Source: Sphingomonadales bacterium (GTDB lineage Bacteria > Pseudomonadota > Alphaproteobacteria > Sphingomonadales > Sphingomonadaceae). From it: a stretch of DNA of 64,000 nucleotides. Below the pieces are notes generated by a model, which made no database searches, was not told the DNA's origin, and saw only the letters and a program-made list of their open reading frames with translations. Shown here piece by piece: positions 38,143 through 46,819 of this stretch. The stretch spans positions 848,035 through 912,034 of the forward strand of contig JADKCA010000001.1 of the NCBI GenBank assembly GCA_016714795.1. The letters are read 5' to 3'. A program made the position numbers and the translations under genes. The stretch's first letter is position 1. Every line of letters begins with the position of its first letter.

Positions 38143-39351
38143 ATGAACGCACCCAATTCCTTCCGCACTCTGCCCGACGAACGCGGGCATTTTGGCCAGT
38201 TTGGCGGACGCTACGTCGCCGAAACGCTGATGCCGCTCGTTCTCGATCTGGAAAAATGCTATACCGAGGCGAAGGCAGACCCTGCGTTCCGGGCCGAATT
38301 TGATGACCTGCTCGAACATTATGTCGGCAGGCCCTCCCCGCTCTATTTCGCACCGCGCCTGACGGAAGAGCTGGGCGGTGCGCAGGTCTGGTTCAAGCGC
38401 GATGAGTTGAACCACACCGGCGCACACAAGATCAACAATTGCATCGGGCAGATCCTGCTTGCGATGCGCATGGGCAAGACGCGGATCATTGCGGAAACGG
38501 GTGCGGGCCAGCATGGGGTGGCGACCGCGACTGTCTGCGCGCGTTTCGGCCTGCCCTGCACCATCTTCATGGGTGCAACAGATGTGGCGCGGCAGCAGCC
38601 CAATGTGTTCCGCATGAAGCTGCTCGACGCGGAAGTCGTGCCCGTAACAGTAGGTGCAGCGACGCTGAAAGACGCGATGAACGAGGCGCTGCGGGACTGG
38701 GTGGCGAACGTCCACAACACCTTCTACATCATCGGCACGGCGGCCGGCCCGCACCCCTATCCCGAGCTGGTGCGCGATTTCCAGAGCGTGATCGGCACCG
38801 AAGCCCGCGCGCAAATGCTGGAGCGTACGGGACGCCTGCCCGATCTGCTGGTCGCGGCCATCGGCGGCGGCTCCAATGCCATTGGTCTGTTCCACCCCTT
38901 CCTTGACGATGCCAGCGTGAAAATGCTTGGCGTCGAAGCGGCGGGGCATGGGCTGGACAAGGAACATGCAGCCAGCCTTGCAGGCGGTCGGCCCGGCATC
39001 CTCCACGGCAACAAGACCTACCTTCTTCAGGATGAGGACGGCCAGATTCTCGAAGGCCATTCAATCAGCGCCGGGCTCGATTATCCCGGAATCGGCCCCG
39101 AACATGCCTGGCTCAAGGAAATCGGCCGCGTCGATTATACCAGCGTCACCGACACCGAAGCGCTCGACGCGTTCCAATTGCTCTGCCGCACCGAAGGCAT
39201 CATCCCCGCGCTGGAGCCTGCGCACGCCATCGCTGCCGTCAAGAAGGTAGCGCCGACCATGGGCAAGGATCAGATCATCCTCGCAAATCTGTGTGGACGG
39301 GGGGACAAGGATATCTTCTCGGTGGCGGAGCATTTGGGGGTGAAAATCTAG
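38143..39351 (+). CDS. trpB: Tryptophan synthase beta chain
   Basis: A 402-residue PLP enzyme joining indole and serine to tryptophan. The PLP lysine is in HTGAHKINN, the phosphate loop in GGGSNAIGLF, and the N-terminal GHFGQFGGRYVAETL is the family signature; full length. ATG 38143 begins MNAPNSFRTLPDERG. The partner trpA is unusually separated from it by 417 bases containing a DUF559 gene bounded by inverted repeats. Confidence 0.96.
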   Translation: MNAPNSFRTLPDERGHFGQFGGRYVAETLMPLVLDLEKCYTEAKADPAFRAEFDDLLEHYVGRPSPLYFAPRLTEELGGAQVWFKRDELNHTGAHKINNCIGQILLAMRMGKTRIIAETGAGQHGVATATVCARFGLPCTIFMGATDVARQQPNVFRMKLLDAEVVPVTVGAATLKDAMNEALRDWVANVHNTFYIIGTAAGPHPYPELVRDFQSVIGTEARAQMLERTGRLPDLLVAAIGGGSNAIGLFHPFLDDASVKMLGVEAAGHGLDKEHAASLAGGRPGILHGNKTYLLQDEDGQILEGHSISAGLDYPGIGPEHAWLKEIGRVDYTSVTDTEALDAFQLLCRTEGIIPALEPAHAIAAVKKVAPTMGKDQIILANLCGRGDKDIFSVAEHLGVKI

Positions 39352-39352
39352 T

Positions 39353-39763
39353 CCTCTCCCCTTCAGGGGAGAGGGTTGGGAGAGGGGGAGTCGATGCGCG
39401 ATCCGAGGTTGGTTGAATTCGCCAAAACGATGCGCATCGAAATGACCGAACCCGAAAGACGTCTTTGGGAGCAATTGAGAGCGAAGCGGTTTCAAGGAAT
39501 CAAATTTCGCAGACAGAATGTGGTTGGTCCCTATATCGCTGACTTTTATGCGCGCGATGATGACCATTATCGAAGTGGATGGTGACACGCATGGCTTTCA
39601 GGCCGACTATGATGCGGTACGAGACAGGTATTTTCGAACAGAAGGCTATTGCGTGATCCGGTTTTCGAACAGGGATGTGATGACGAATATGGAAGGGGTT
39701 TTGACAATGATTGCAGAGCGGGTCACTTCCCCTCTCCCAACCCTCTCCCCTGAAGGGGAGAGG
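39353..39763. mobile_element. Putative mobile unit: DUF559 gene within perfect 35-bp inverted repeats (family C)
   Basis: The left end (39353-39387) and right end (39729-39763) are exact reverse complements over 35 bases; each end also folds by itself (CCTCTCCCC TTCA GGGGAGAGG). The 411-base unit lies between trpB and trpA, starting one base after the trpB stop. The purine-rich 3' side of each hairpin (GGGGAGAGGG) serves as ribosome-binding site: left for the DUF559 gene, right for trpA. No target duplication is seen. Mobility is inferred from the structure and from the gene-less relative at 24681-24796. Confidence 0.7.
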
Positions 39764-39772
39764 GCTGTATGA
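39394..39772 (+). CDS. DUF559 endonuclease-domain protein, frameshifted
   Basis: A DUF559 (Vsr/restriction-endonuclease-like fold) protein. The N-terminal part MTEPERRLWEQLRAKRFQG and FKFRR-type FRRQNVVGPYIADFYA is followed after a frame change near 39562 by the core IIEVDGDTHGFQADYDAVRD and YCVIRFSNRDVMTNMEGVL. The EVDG aspartate/glutamate region is the expected metal site. Joined, it is about 125 residues, the normal size. Its last residues (SPLPTLSPEGERAV) are encoded by the right inverted repeat and its stop overlaps the trpA ATG. The role of DUF559 proteins is unknown. The break could be an error or real decay. Confidence 0.78.
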
Positions 39773-40551
39773 CTGACCGCCTATCCACCACCTTCGCCAA
39801 CGCCCGCCCCGCGCTCGTCACCTTCGTGACGGGTGGAGATGGCCCCACGCCCGCCATCCTCGACGCGCTCGTGGAAGGCGGCGCGGATGTGATCGAGCTG
39901 GGGATGCCCTTCACCGATCCCATGGCCGATGGCCCCGCGATCCAGCTCGCCAACCTGCGTTCGCTCGGCGCCGGCACCAAAACGGCAGACATTTTCCAGC
40001 TCGCCAGCGATTTCCGCGCGCGTCACCCAAATGTACCGCTCGTCCTGATGGGTTATGCGAACCCCATGACGATCCGGGGGTCAGACTGGTTTGCGGACGA
40101 ATGCGCCAAGGCAGGCGTTGATGGCGTGATCTGCGTCGATATCCCACCCGAGGAAGACCCCGAACTTGGCCCCTCGCTACGCGCCAAGGGCATTCACCTG
40201 ATCCGCCTTGCGACGCCGACCAGCGATGCTGCGCGCCTGCCCACCATCCTCGAAGGCTCTTCAGGTTTCCTCTATTATGTCTCGGTGGCAGGCATTACCG
40301 GCCTGCAACAGGCGGCACAATCGAGCATAGAAGAGGCCGTCGCCCGCCTGAAGGCTGCAACCGATATTCCGATTGCCGTGGGCTTCGGCGTGCGGACACC
40401 CGAACAGGCCAGGGCGATTGGCGCGGTGGCCGATGGTGTCGTCGTCGGCTCCGCGATCATCGATCTGGTCGCAGAGCATGGCGCAAACGCCGCCGGGCCG
40501 GTAAAGGCATTCACGGCCTCGCTAAAGGCCGCCATGATCGCCAATAAATAG
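39769..40551 (+). CDS. trpA: Tryptophan synthase alpha chain
   Basis: A 260-residue TIM barrel that cleaves indole-glycerol phosphate. The catalytic glutamate and aspartate are in IELGMPFTDPMADGP and GVICVDIPPEEDP, with YYVSVAGITG and the phosphate loop GFGVRTPEQ. The ribosome-binding site GAGAGGG comes from the right end of the DUF559 unit, and the final codons (NK) and TAG stop lie inside the family D repeat. So the gene is bordered on both sides by repeats that provide its translation signals. Confidence 0.95.
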   Translation: MTDRLSTTFANARPALVTFVTGGDGPTPAILDALVEGGADVIELGMPFTDPMADGPAIQLANLRSLGAGTKTADIFQLASDFRARHPNVPLVLMGYANPMTIRGSDWFADECAKAGVDGVICVDIPPEEDPELGPSLRAKGIHLIRLATPTSDAARLPTILEGSSGFLYYVSVAGITGLQQAAQSSIEEAVARLKAATDIPIAVGFGVRTPEQARAIGAVADGVVVGSAIIDLVAEHGANAAGPVKAFTASLKAAMIANK

Positions 40552-40599
40552 GGACAGTCCCTATTTATTCGTATTAAATAGGGACTGTCCCTATTTATT
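40543..40599. repeat. Pair of palindromic repeats (family D), trpA-accD gap
   Basis: Two 27-base hairpins, 40543-40569 (central A) and 40573-40599 (central T), share the stem AAATAGGGAC/GTCCCTATTT. They match the doubled copies at 23551-23611. The first contains the trpA stop codon; the second ends exactly where the accD ribosome-binding site GGAG begins (40600). Confidence 0.92.
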
Positions 40600-40609
40600 G
40601 GAGACTGAG

Positions 40610-41464
40610 ATGAACTGGCTGAGCAAAGTCCGTAATTCCCTGCCCTTCACGGCCAAGAAGGACACGCCAGACAATCTGTGGCACAAATGCCCCGGTTGTG
40701 CGCAGATGGTGTTCGTGAAGGAATATCAGGAAAATCTGAGCGTCTGCCCGATCTGCGGCCATCACGGACGCATCGGCGCGGAGGTGCGGTTCGAGCAGCT
40801 GTTCGATGAAGGTAGCTACAAAATCCTGCCCTTCCCCAAGGCGCCGGAAGACCCGCTGAAATTCCGCGATTCCAAGAAGTATGTGGACCGCATCAAAGCC
40901 GCCCGCGCGCAAACCGGCGATTATGACGCGCTGCAAAATGCGCGTGGCGAAATCGAGGGCAAGCGCGCGGTGATCGGCGTGCAGGATTTCGCCTTCATGG
41001 GCGGCTCCATGGGCGTGGGCGTGGGCGAAGCCTTCATCGCAGGCGCGCGCGCGGCGATTGATTGGCGTTGTCCCTATATCATCTTCACCGCAGCTGGCGG
41101 CGCGCGGATGCAGGAGGGCACGCTTTCGCTGATGCAGATGCCCCGCACGACCGTGGCGATTGCCGAACTGCGCGATGCGGGCCTGCCCTATATCGTGGTG
41201 ATGACCGACCCCACCACGGGCGGCGTGACCGCCAGTTATGCCATGCTGGGCGACATCCACATTTCGGAACCCAAGGCGCTGATCGGCTTTGCAGGCCAGC
41301 GCGTCATTCAGGATACGATCCGCGAAAAGCTGCCCGAAGGCTTCCAGCGCGCCGAATATCTGCTGGAGCATGGGATGCTGGACATGGTGGTGGAGCGCAA
41401 GGATATGCGCGCCACGCTCGCCAAGCTGGTGGATTATCTGGTGCCGGAGAAAAAGGCGGCTTAA
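40610..41464 (+). CDS. accD: Acetyl-CoA carboxylase, carboxyltransferase beta subunit
   Basis: A 284-residue subunit that, with AccA, transfers carboxyl from biotin to acetyl-CoA, making malonyl-CoA for fatty acid synthesis. The N-terminal zinc finger has cysteines in HKCPGCAQMVF and VCPICGHHGR; the crotonase-like core shows GGSMGVGVGEAF, GGARMQEGTLSLMQM and DPTTGGVTASYAML. Full length. GGAG lies six bases before the ATG, directly after the second repeat. Confidence 0.95.
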   Translation: MNWLSKVRNSLPFTAKKDTPDNLWHKCPGCAQMVFVKEYQENLSVCPICGHHGRIGAEVRFEQLFDEGSYKILPFPKAPEDPLKFRDSKKYVDRIKAARAQTGDYDALQNARGEIEGKRAVIGVQDFAFMGGSMGVGVGEAFIAGARAAIDWRCPYIIFTAAGGARMQEGTLSLMQMPRTTVAIAELRDAGLPYIVVMTDPTTGGVTASYAMLGDIHISEPKALIGFAGQRVIQDTIREKLPEGFQRAEYLLEHGMLDMVVERKDMRATLAKLVDYLVPEKKAA

Positions 41465-41474
41465 CGAACAGAAC

Positions 41475-41565
41475 GTCGCCCCCGCTCAGTCGGGGGCCGC
41501 TATCCGCATCTGCTCTCTGCTTGGGAGCACCCCTCCAACCCGGCCCCCGCCTACGCGAGGGCGAC
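41475..41565. repeat. GC-rich inverted repeat, accD-folC gap (family E)
   Basis: The outer ends GTCGCCC and GGGCGAC are inverted copies, and two local hairpins lie inside: GCCCCCGCTCAGTCGGGGGC near the left and CGGCCCCCGCCTACGCGAGG near the right. It fills the whole gap of 111 bases. It is the fifth repeat type between pyrF and folC. Confidence 0.6.
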
Positions 41566-41575
41566 GCGAGGCCAA

Positions 41576-42911
41576 ATGGCAGACCACGCCCGTTCCGATT
41601 CACCCGCTGTACAGGCCCAACTTGATCGTTTCGCCCAGCTCTCGCCGGGGCGTGACATTCTGGGGCTGGAGCGGATCGCCGCGCTGATGGAGGTGCTGGG
41701 CAATCCGCATCTGGAGCTGCCACCCGTCCTTCATGTGGCAGGCACCAACGGGAAAGGATCCACCTGCGCCTTTCTGCGCGCGATTCTGGAAGGGGCGGGC
41801 CTCACCGTCCATGTCTATTCCAGCCCGCATCTGGTGCGGTTCAATGAGCGGTTCCGGGTGGCAGGAAGCCTGATCGAGGATGCGGCACTTGCCGTGCTGC
41901 TCAAGGAAGTGCTGGATGCGGCCGAAGCTGCTGACCTTGGCCCCAGCTTTTTCGAAGCGACGACTGCGGCCGCCTTCCTCGCCTTCTCGCGCACACCCGC
42001 TGACGCCGCCATTATCGAGGTCGGCCTGGGCGGACGGCTGGACGCCACCAACGTCATCCCTGCGCCCCTGGTGTGCGGCATCGCGCAGCTGGGCATAGAC
42101 CATGAGGCCTTCCTCCTCGCCGCAGAGGCAGGCACGCCAGAAGGTCCGCTGGAGCGTATCGCCTACGAGAAAGCGGGCATCGCCAAGTGCGGGGTTCCGC
42201 TGGTCACGCAGGCTTATGACAAGGACATGATGCACGATTGCCGAGCAGGCGCGGCATTGTCATGCCGAAGTCCTGCCGCGCGGCGAAGGATGGAATGCCG
42301 CCGTGTATGAAGGCAAGCTGCACTATCGCGACAGTTTGAGCAAGATGTCGCTGCCCCTCCCCGCGCTGGCAGGCAGCTGGCAGGCAGAAAATGCTGCGCT
42401 CGCCATCGCCATGCTACGGCATCAGGGTCATTTCAAGCTCCCCGAAAGCGCCTATCGCGCCGGGATGGGCTGGGCGCGCTGGCCCGCCCGGATGCAGCCG
42501 CTCCACCCCGGCCCGCTTGTCAGTCTACTGCCTGAAGGCTCGGAGGCATGGCTGGATGGCTGCCACAATCCTGCCGCCGCAGAGCCGGTCGCGGCGCATA
42601 TGGCCGCCCATGCCGATGCCCGGCCCTTGCACATCATCTGCGGGATGCTGTCCAACAAGGAGATGGAGGGCGTGCTCGGCCAGTTTGTTGATCAGGCACC
42701 CGTGCTGCATTGCGTGCCCGTGCCCGGCCATGACCATCACAAGCCGGACGCCATGGCGGCATGGGCGCGGGCGCAAGGGCTGGAGGCGCACATAGCGGAT
42801 GACGTTGAAACGGCCTTCCGCGCGATCACTGCACCCACGCGGGTGCTGGTGATGGGATCACTCTATCTCGCAGGTGTGGTGCTGCGCGCGAATGACCAGA
42901 TCCCGGACTGA
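41576..42911 (+). CDS. folC: Folylpolyglutamate synthase/dihydrofolate synthase, frameshifted
   Basis: FolC adds glutamate to folates. The ATP loop HVAGTNGKGSTCAFL, the Omega-loop region YSSPHLVRFNERFR, and EVGLGGRLDATNV are in the first frame. At about 42236 (in CACGATT) the frame changes; the rest, IAEQARHCHAEVLPRGE to the C-terminal domain with WLDGCHNPAAAEPV, is intact and ends at 42911. Two missing bases or one extra base would explain it; corrected length about 444 residues. It is last in the pyrF-trpFBA-accD-folC order and abuts the convergent purL. Confidence 0.92.
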
Positions 42912-45092
42912 TCAGGCGTTCATCAGTGCCGGGAAAAAGCCTTCATGGGCCGTGCGCAGCTCTGCCAGATGAATGGCGCGGCCATTGACCACCAGTGCAT
43001 CCCCGCCTGTCGTCCCGATCTTTTCGAACGGCACTTCGGCACGATCCAGCGGCGCATCCGCCTTGTAGGTGACGAGGTAGCGCGACTGGCTTTCGTTGAA
43101 AGCAAACGCCGTGTTCATCGCATCGAGCGTGATGCCGATGCCACCCGCCAGCGCCATTTCGGCCGCCGCCACCAACAGGCCACCATCGCTGATGTCATGC
43201 ACCGCCGTCACCTTGCCCTCAGCAATCAGCGTGCGGACCAGTTCGGCGTGGAAGCGCTCTTCGCCCAGATCAACATGCGGCGGCGGGCCATCTTCACGGC
43301 CATGGACTTCGCGCAGCCAGGTTGACTGGCCGAGATGGGGATAGCTCGCTCCGATCACGGCGAGGCATTCGCCTTCGGCCTTGACCGCAACCGTCGCAGA
43401 CTTGCTCCAGTCCGGCATCAGCCCCACGCCGCCAATCGCCGGGGTCGGCAGGATGGCAGAGCCGCCGCCGGTCGCCTTGCTTTCATTGTAGAGCGAGACA
43501 TTGCCCGACACGATCGGGAAATCGAGCGCGCGGCAGGCGTCGGCCATACCATCGAGCGCGTGGACGATCTGCGCCATGATTTCTGGGCGCTGCGGGTTAG
43601 CGAAGTTCAGGCAGTTGGTGATGGCCAGCGGCGTTGCGCCCACTGCGCTCAGATTGCGATAGGCTTCGGCCACCGCCTGCTTGCCGCCTTCAAACGGGTC
43701 CGCATAGCAATAGCGCGGATTGCAATCGGTGGTTATCGCCAGCGCCTTGGTGCTGCCATGCACGCGCACCACGGCGGCGTCGCCACCGGGGGCCTGCACC
43801 GTGTCTCCGCCCACCTTGTTGTCATATTGCTCCCAGATCCAGCGGCGGCTGGCAATGTTGGGAGACGCCATCAGCGTCAGCAAATCCGCGCCCAGATCGG
43901 CGCTTTCGGGCACATCGCCCAGCGGCGAAACCTTGGCCCACAGCTGATAATCCGCGCGCGAGAGATAGGGCCGCTCATATTCAGGCGCATCTTCTGCAAG
44001 CGGGCCGAGCGGAATATCCGCGACGACTTCGCCATTCCATTCCAGGATCATGTGGCCGCCTTCGGTCACTTCACCAATTACGGCAAAGTCCAGCTCCCAC
44101 TTCTTGAAGATGGCTTCAGCCATGGCTTCCTTGCCCGGCTTCAGCACCATCAACATGCGCTCCTGACTTTCAGAGAGCATCATTTCATAAGGCGTCATGC
44201 CGGTTTCGCGCTGCGGCACCGCGTTCATGTTGAGGCGTATGCCGCACCCGCCCTTGGAGGCCATTTCCACGCTGGAGCTGGTCAGCCCTGCCGCGCCCAT
44301 ATCCTGAATCGCCACAATCGCGTCGGTCGCCATCAGTTCAAGACAGGCTTCGATCAGCAGCTTTTCGGTGAAGGGATCGCCCACCTGCACCGTCGGGCGC
44401 TTTTCCTCGGCATCCTCGCCAAAGTCCGCGCTCGCCATGGTGGCGCCGTGGATGCCGTCGCGTCCGGTCTTGGAACCGACATAAACGATGGGATTGCCCA
44501 CACCGGAGGCTGCGCAGTAGAAAATCTTGTCGGTGTCAGCCACGCCAACCGTCATCGCGTTGACAAGGATGTTGCCGTCATAGGCCGGGTGGAAATTCAC
44601 TTCCCCGCCCACCGTCGGCACGCCCACGCAATTGCCATAGCCGCCAATACCGGAAACGACGCCTGAAATCAGGTGCCGCATCTTGGGATGGTCAGGCCGC
44701 CCAAAGCGCAGCGCGTTCATGTTCGCCACGGGCCGCGCACCCATGGTGAAGACGTCACGCAAAATGCCGCCCACACCCGTTGCTGCGCCCTGATACGGCT
44801 CGATGTAGGACGGGTGGTTGTGCGATTCCATCTTGAAGATCGCAGCCTGCCCGTCGCCAATGTCGATCACGCCGGCGTTTTCGCCGGGGCCACAGATCAC
44901 CCAAGGGGCTTCTGTCGGCAGCTTCTTGAGGTGAAAACGCGAGGATTTGTAAGAGCAATGCTCCGACCACATGACCGAGAAAATGCCCAATTCGGTCAGA
45001 TTAGGTTCGCGCCCCATGGCGTGGAGAACCCGCTCATATTCCTCGGGGGACAAGCCGTGTTCGGCGACGATTTCAGGTGTGATCTGGCTCAT
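42912..45092 (-). CDS. purL: Phosphoribosylformylglycinamidine synthase subunit II
   Basis: A 726-residue ATP-dependent enzyme of purine synthesis that converts FGAR to FGAM together with PurQ and PurS. Landmarks include MWSEHCSYKSSR, MESHNHPSYIEPYQGAATGVGG, the ATP/Mg site VGGEVNFHPAYDG, and IQDMGAAGLTSSSVEMA. The length is that of the small bacterial/archaeal PurL type, which implies separate purQ and purS genes elsewhere. It is complete and convergent with folC. Confidence 0.96.
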   Translation of the reverse strand: MSQITPEIVAEHGLSPEEYERVLHAMGREPNLTELGIFSVMWSEHCSYKSSRFHLKKLPTEAPWVICGPGENAGVIDIGDGQAAIFKMESHNHPSYIEPYQGAATGVGGILRDVFTMGARPVANMNALRFGRPDHPKMRHLISGVVSGIGGYGNCVGVPTVGGEVNFHPAYDGNILVNAMTVGVADTDKIFYCAASGVGNPIVYVGSKTGRDGIHGATMASADFGEDAEEKRPTVQVGDPFTEKLLIEACLELMATDAIVAIQDMGAAGLTSSSVEMASKGGCGIRLNMNAVPQRETGMTPYEMMLSESQERMLMVLKPGKEAMAEAIFKKWELDFAVIGEVTEGGHMILEWNGEVVADIPLGPLAEDAPEYERPYLSRADYQLWAKVSPLGDVPESADLGADLLTLMASPNIASRRWIWEQYDNKVGGDTVQAPGGDAAVVRVHGSTKALAITTDCNPRYCYADPFEGGKQAVAEAYRNLSAVGATPLAITNCLNFANPQRPEIMAQIVHALDGMADACRALDFPIVSGNVSLYNESKATGGGSAILPTPAIGGVGLMPDWSKSATVAVKAEGECLAVIGASYPHLGQSTWLREVHGREDGPPPHVDLGEERFHAELVRTLIAEGKVTAVHDISDGGLLVAAAEMALAGGIGITLDAMNTAFAFNESQSRYLVTYKADAPLDRAEVPFEKIGTTGGDALVVNGRAIHLAELRTAHEGFFPALMNA

Positions 45093-45282
45093 GCGCCGCG
45101 CCTTAGCCGTTCGCAGCGATTCGGCCTAGCCCTGCAATCGAGCAACGATCAACGGGGGCAGCGGCTGATCCGGCAGCTGGCTGTGCGCCTTTCGGGATGA
45201 ACCAGCCGCCTCTTCCGATATTTCGATCGGGGGCATGGCCCCCAGCGCACCGCTGCCTAAAACGATTGTCATTGTGCGGCCG

Positions 45283-45519
45283 CTATGCGGCTCGCAGGCA
45301 GGATAGGATCAGCCTGCCTTGCGATGGGCGTTGCTGTCGTTCGCCCGGCGACCACCAGGGGCGTTGGCTGTCACCACGGACCGCACACGGGGATGTCGCA
45401 AAAAGCTGATCCTTTGCGGTCAACGGGATTTGCCAGGAAGGCGACAGATCAGGCACTTTCGGGGCCGCCGCAGCAACGAGTGCGATCGCGGCAGATGCAA
45501 GTAAACATAATTTTCGCAT
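45283..45519 (-). CDS. Possible small secreted protein, maybe truncated
   Basis: A 78-residue frame with a plausible signal peptide (RKLCLLASAAIALVAAAAP) and a good ribosome-binding site (GGAAGG) before its ATG. The mature part of about 58 residues is polar with no recognised domain. Given the indels elsewhere the frame may be cut short, but no continuation was recognised. It lies between the formaldehyde operon and purL on the same strand. Confidence 0.4.
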   Translation of the reverse strand: MRKLCLLASAAIALVAAAAPKVPDLSPSWQIPLTAKDQLFATSPCAVRGDSQRPWWSPGERQQRPSQGRLILSCLRAA

Positions 45520-45573
45520 GGGCCTTCCTCACTTCACGGTGAACGCCAAGTTTGAGCCTAGCCCGCGTACCCG

Positions 45574-46413
45574 TCAACCGGCCAGCCGCTCCGCGTGCCA
45601 GCGCAGATGTTCGCCCAGAAAACTGGATATGAAATAATAGCTATGGTCATAGCCCGGCTGCATCCGGATCGTCGCCTTTTGCCCCGCCTTCTTGCAGGCA
45701 ATGGCAAGCAGACCGGTCTTCAGCTGCTCAGCCAGAAATCCGTCCGCTTCACCCTGATCGACCAGCATATCGGGCAGTCGTGCGCCACCATCGATCAAGG
45801 CGCAGGCATCATATTCGGCCCAGGTCGCCTGATCCGGCCCCAGATAGCCGCCCAGCGCCTTGTGTCCCCATGGGCAGTTGAGTGGCGAGACAATGGGCGC
45901 GAAGGCAGACGTGGAGCGGTACCGCCCCGGATTGCGCAGCGAGATGGTCAGCGCGCCATGGCCGCCCATGCTGTGCCCGGTGATGCCCTGACGCTCCGGA
46001 TCGACCGGGAACTGCTCTGCAATAAGGGCAGGCAGTTCGCTCTCGATATAATCGCGCATCTGGTAGTGCGTGGCGAACGGTTCTTGCGTGGCGTTGACAT
46101 AGAAGCCCGCGCCCAGCCCGAAATCCCATGCGCCCTCCGCATCATCGGCCACGCCTTCGCCGCGCGGACTTGTGTCCGGGGCGACAAAGATCAGGCCCAG
46201 CTCAGCGCAAACACGCCGGAACTCGCCCTTTTCGGTGACGTTGGCATGGGTGCAGGTGAGGCCGGAAAGATACCAGATGACGGGCAGCTTCGCCCCCGCC
46301 TCATGCTCCGGCACGAAGACGGAGAAAGTCATCTCCGTCCCCGTGCTCGAAGACTGGTGTTTGTACACGCCCTGGACACCGCCAAAGGCCTTGTTGGTCG
46401 AGACGGTGTCCAT
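45574..46413 (-). CDS. fghA: S-formylglutathione hydrolase
   Basis: A 279-residue alpha/beta hydrolase that releases formate from S-formylglutathione, the last step of glutathione-dependent formaldehyde removal. The nucleophile serine is in ITGHSMGGHGAL, with the family segments YLSGLTCTHANVTEKGE and the final histidine in GYDHSYYFISSF. ATG 46413 begins MDTVSTNKAFGGVQ, the usual start. It is the last gene of an operon led by the class III alcohol dehydrogenase. Confidence 0.94.
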   Translation of the reverse strand: MDTVSTNKAFGGVQGVYKHQSSSTGTEMTFSVFVPEHEAGAKLPVIWYLSGLTCTHANVTEKGEFRRVCAELGLIFVAPDTSPRGEGVADDAEGAWDFGLGAGFYVNATQEPFATHYQMRDYIESELPALIAEQFPVDPERQGITGHSMGGHGALTISLRNPGRYRSTSAFAPIVSPLNCPWGHKALGGYLGPDQATWAEYDACALIDGGARLPDMLVDQGEADGFLAEQLKTGLLAIACKKAGQKATIRMQPGYDHSYYFISSFLGEHLRWHAERLAG

Positions 46414-46423
46414 GGTCACGCGC

Positions 46424-46804
46424 TTATTCCGGCAGCTGACAGAAGGCGCAAACCTTGTGCCCGTCCGGATCGCGCAGATAGGCACCATAGGCATTGCCGG
46501 GAGCCGCCGGGCGGTGGCCCGGTGCGCCTTCATCGGTGCCGCCCGCAGCCAGACCGGCAGCGTGGAAGGCATCAACCGCCGCCGAATCGGCTGCCGCAAA
46601 ACCCACGGTGAAGCCATTATACTGGGTGGCAGGCTGGCCATCGGCGGGCGCACCCACGATGAAGCTGCCGCCCTGCGCCGGATAGACCAGACGGGGCGCA
46701 TCGCCCGGCATCACATTGGCATGACCCAGCGCACCCAGCGCGGCGTCATAAAATGTGCGGGACTTGTCGATGTCGTTCGAGCCGACAAACATATGTGTGA
46801 ACAT
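46424..46804 (-). CDS. VOC (glyoxalase-like) family protein, copy 2
   Basis: A 126-residue vicinal-oxygen-chelate protein. FTHMFVGSNDIDKSRTFYDA is the first beta-alpha unit, and the last strand AYLRDPDGHKVCAF has the common DPDG turn. Candidate metal ligands are the N-terminal histidine and a C-terminal position, but the site is incomplete as seen by eye. It is about 50% alike to the next gene by inspection, suggesting a duplication. It lies 10 bases before fghA in the formaldehyde operon, so it may act on a glutathione adduct. This is inference. Confidence 0.82.
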   Translation of the reverse strand: MFTHMFVGSNDIDKSRTFYDAALGALGHANVMPGDAPRLVYPAQGGSFIVGAPADGQPATQYNGFTVGFAAADSAAVDAFHAAGLAAGGTDEGAPGHRPAAPGNAYGAYLRDPDGHKVCAFCQLPE

Positions 46805-46819
46805 GAAAATTTCTCTCTC

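Noticed and set aside
39353..39763. Classical insertion sequence
   Set aside because: There is no transposase, the gene is a DUF559 nuclease-like protein, and no target-site duplication was found.
37259..41565. CRISPR array or riboswitch in the repeat-rich trp region
   Set aside because: The repeats are of different families, not regularly spaced, have no unique spacers, and no cas genes are nearby.
43335..44666. Long open frame antisense to purL
   Set aside because: It has no homology, an odd histidine/arginine-rich composition, and purL is full length on the other strand.
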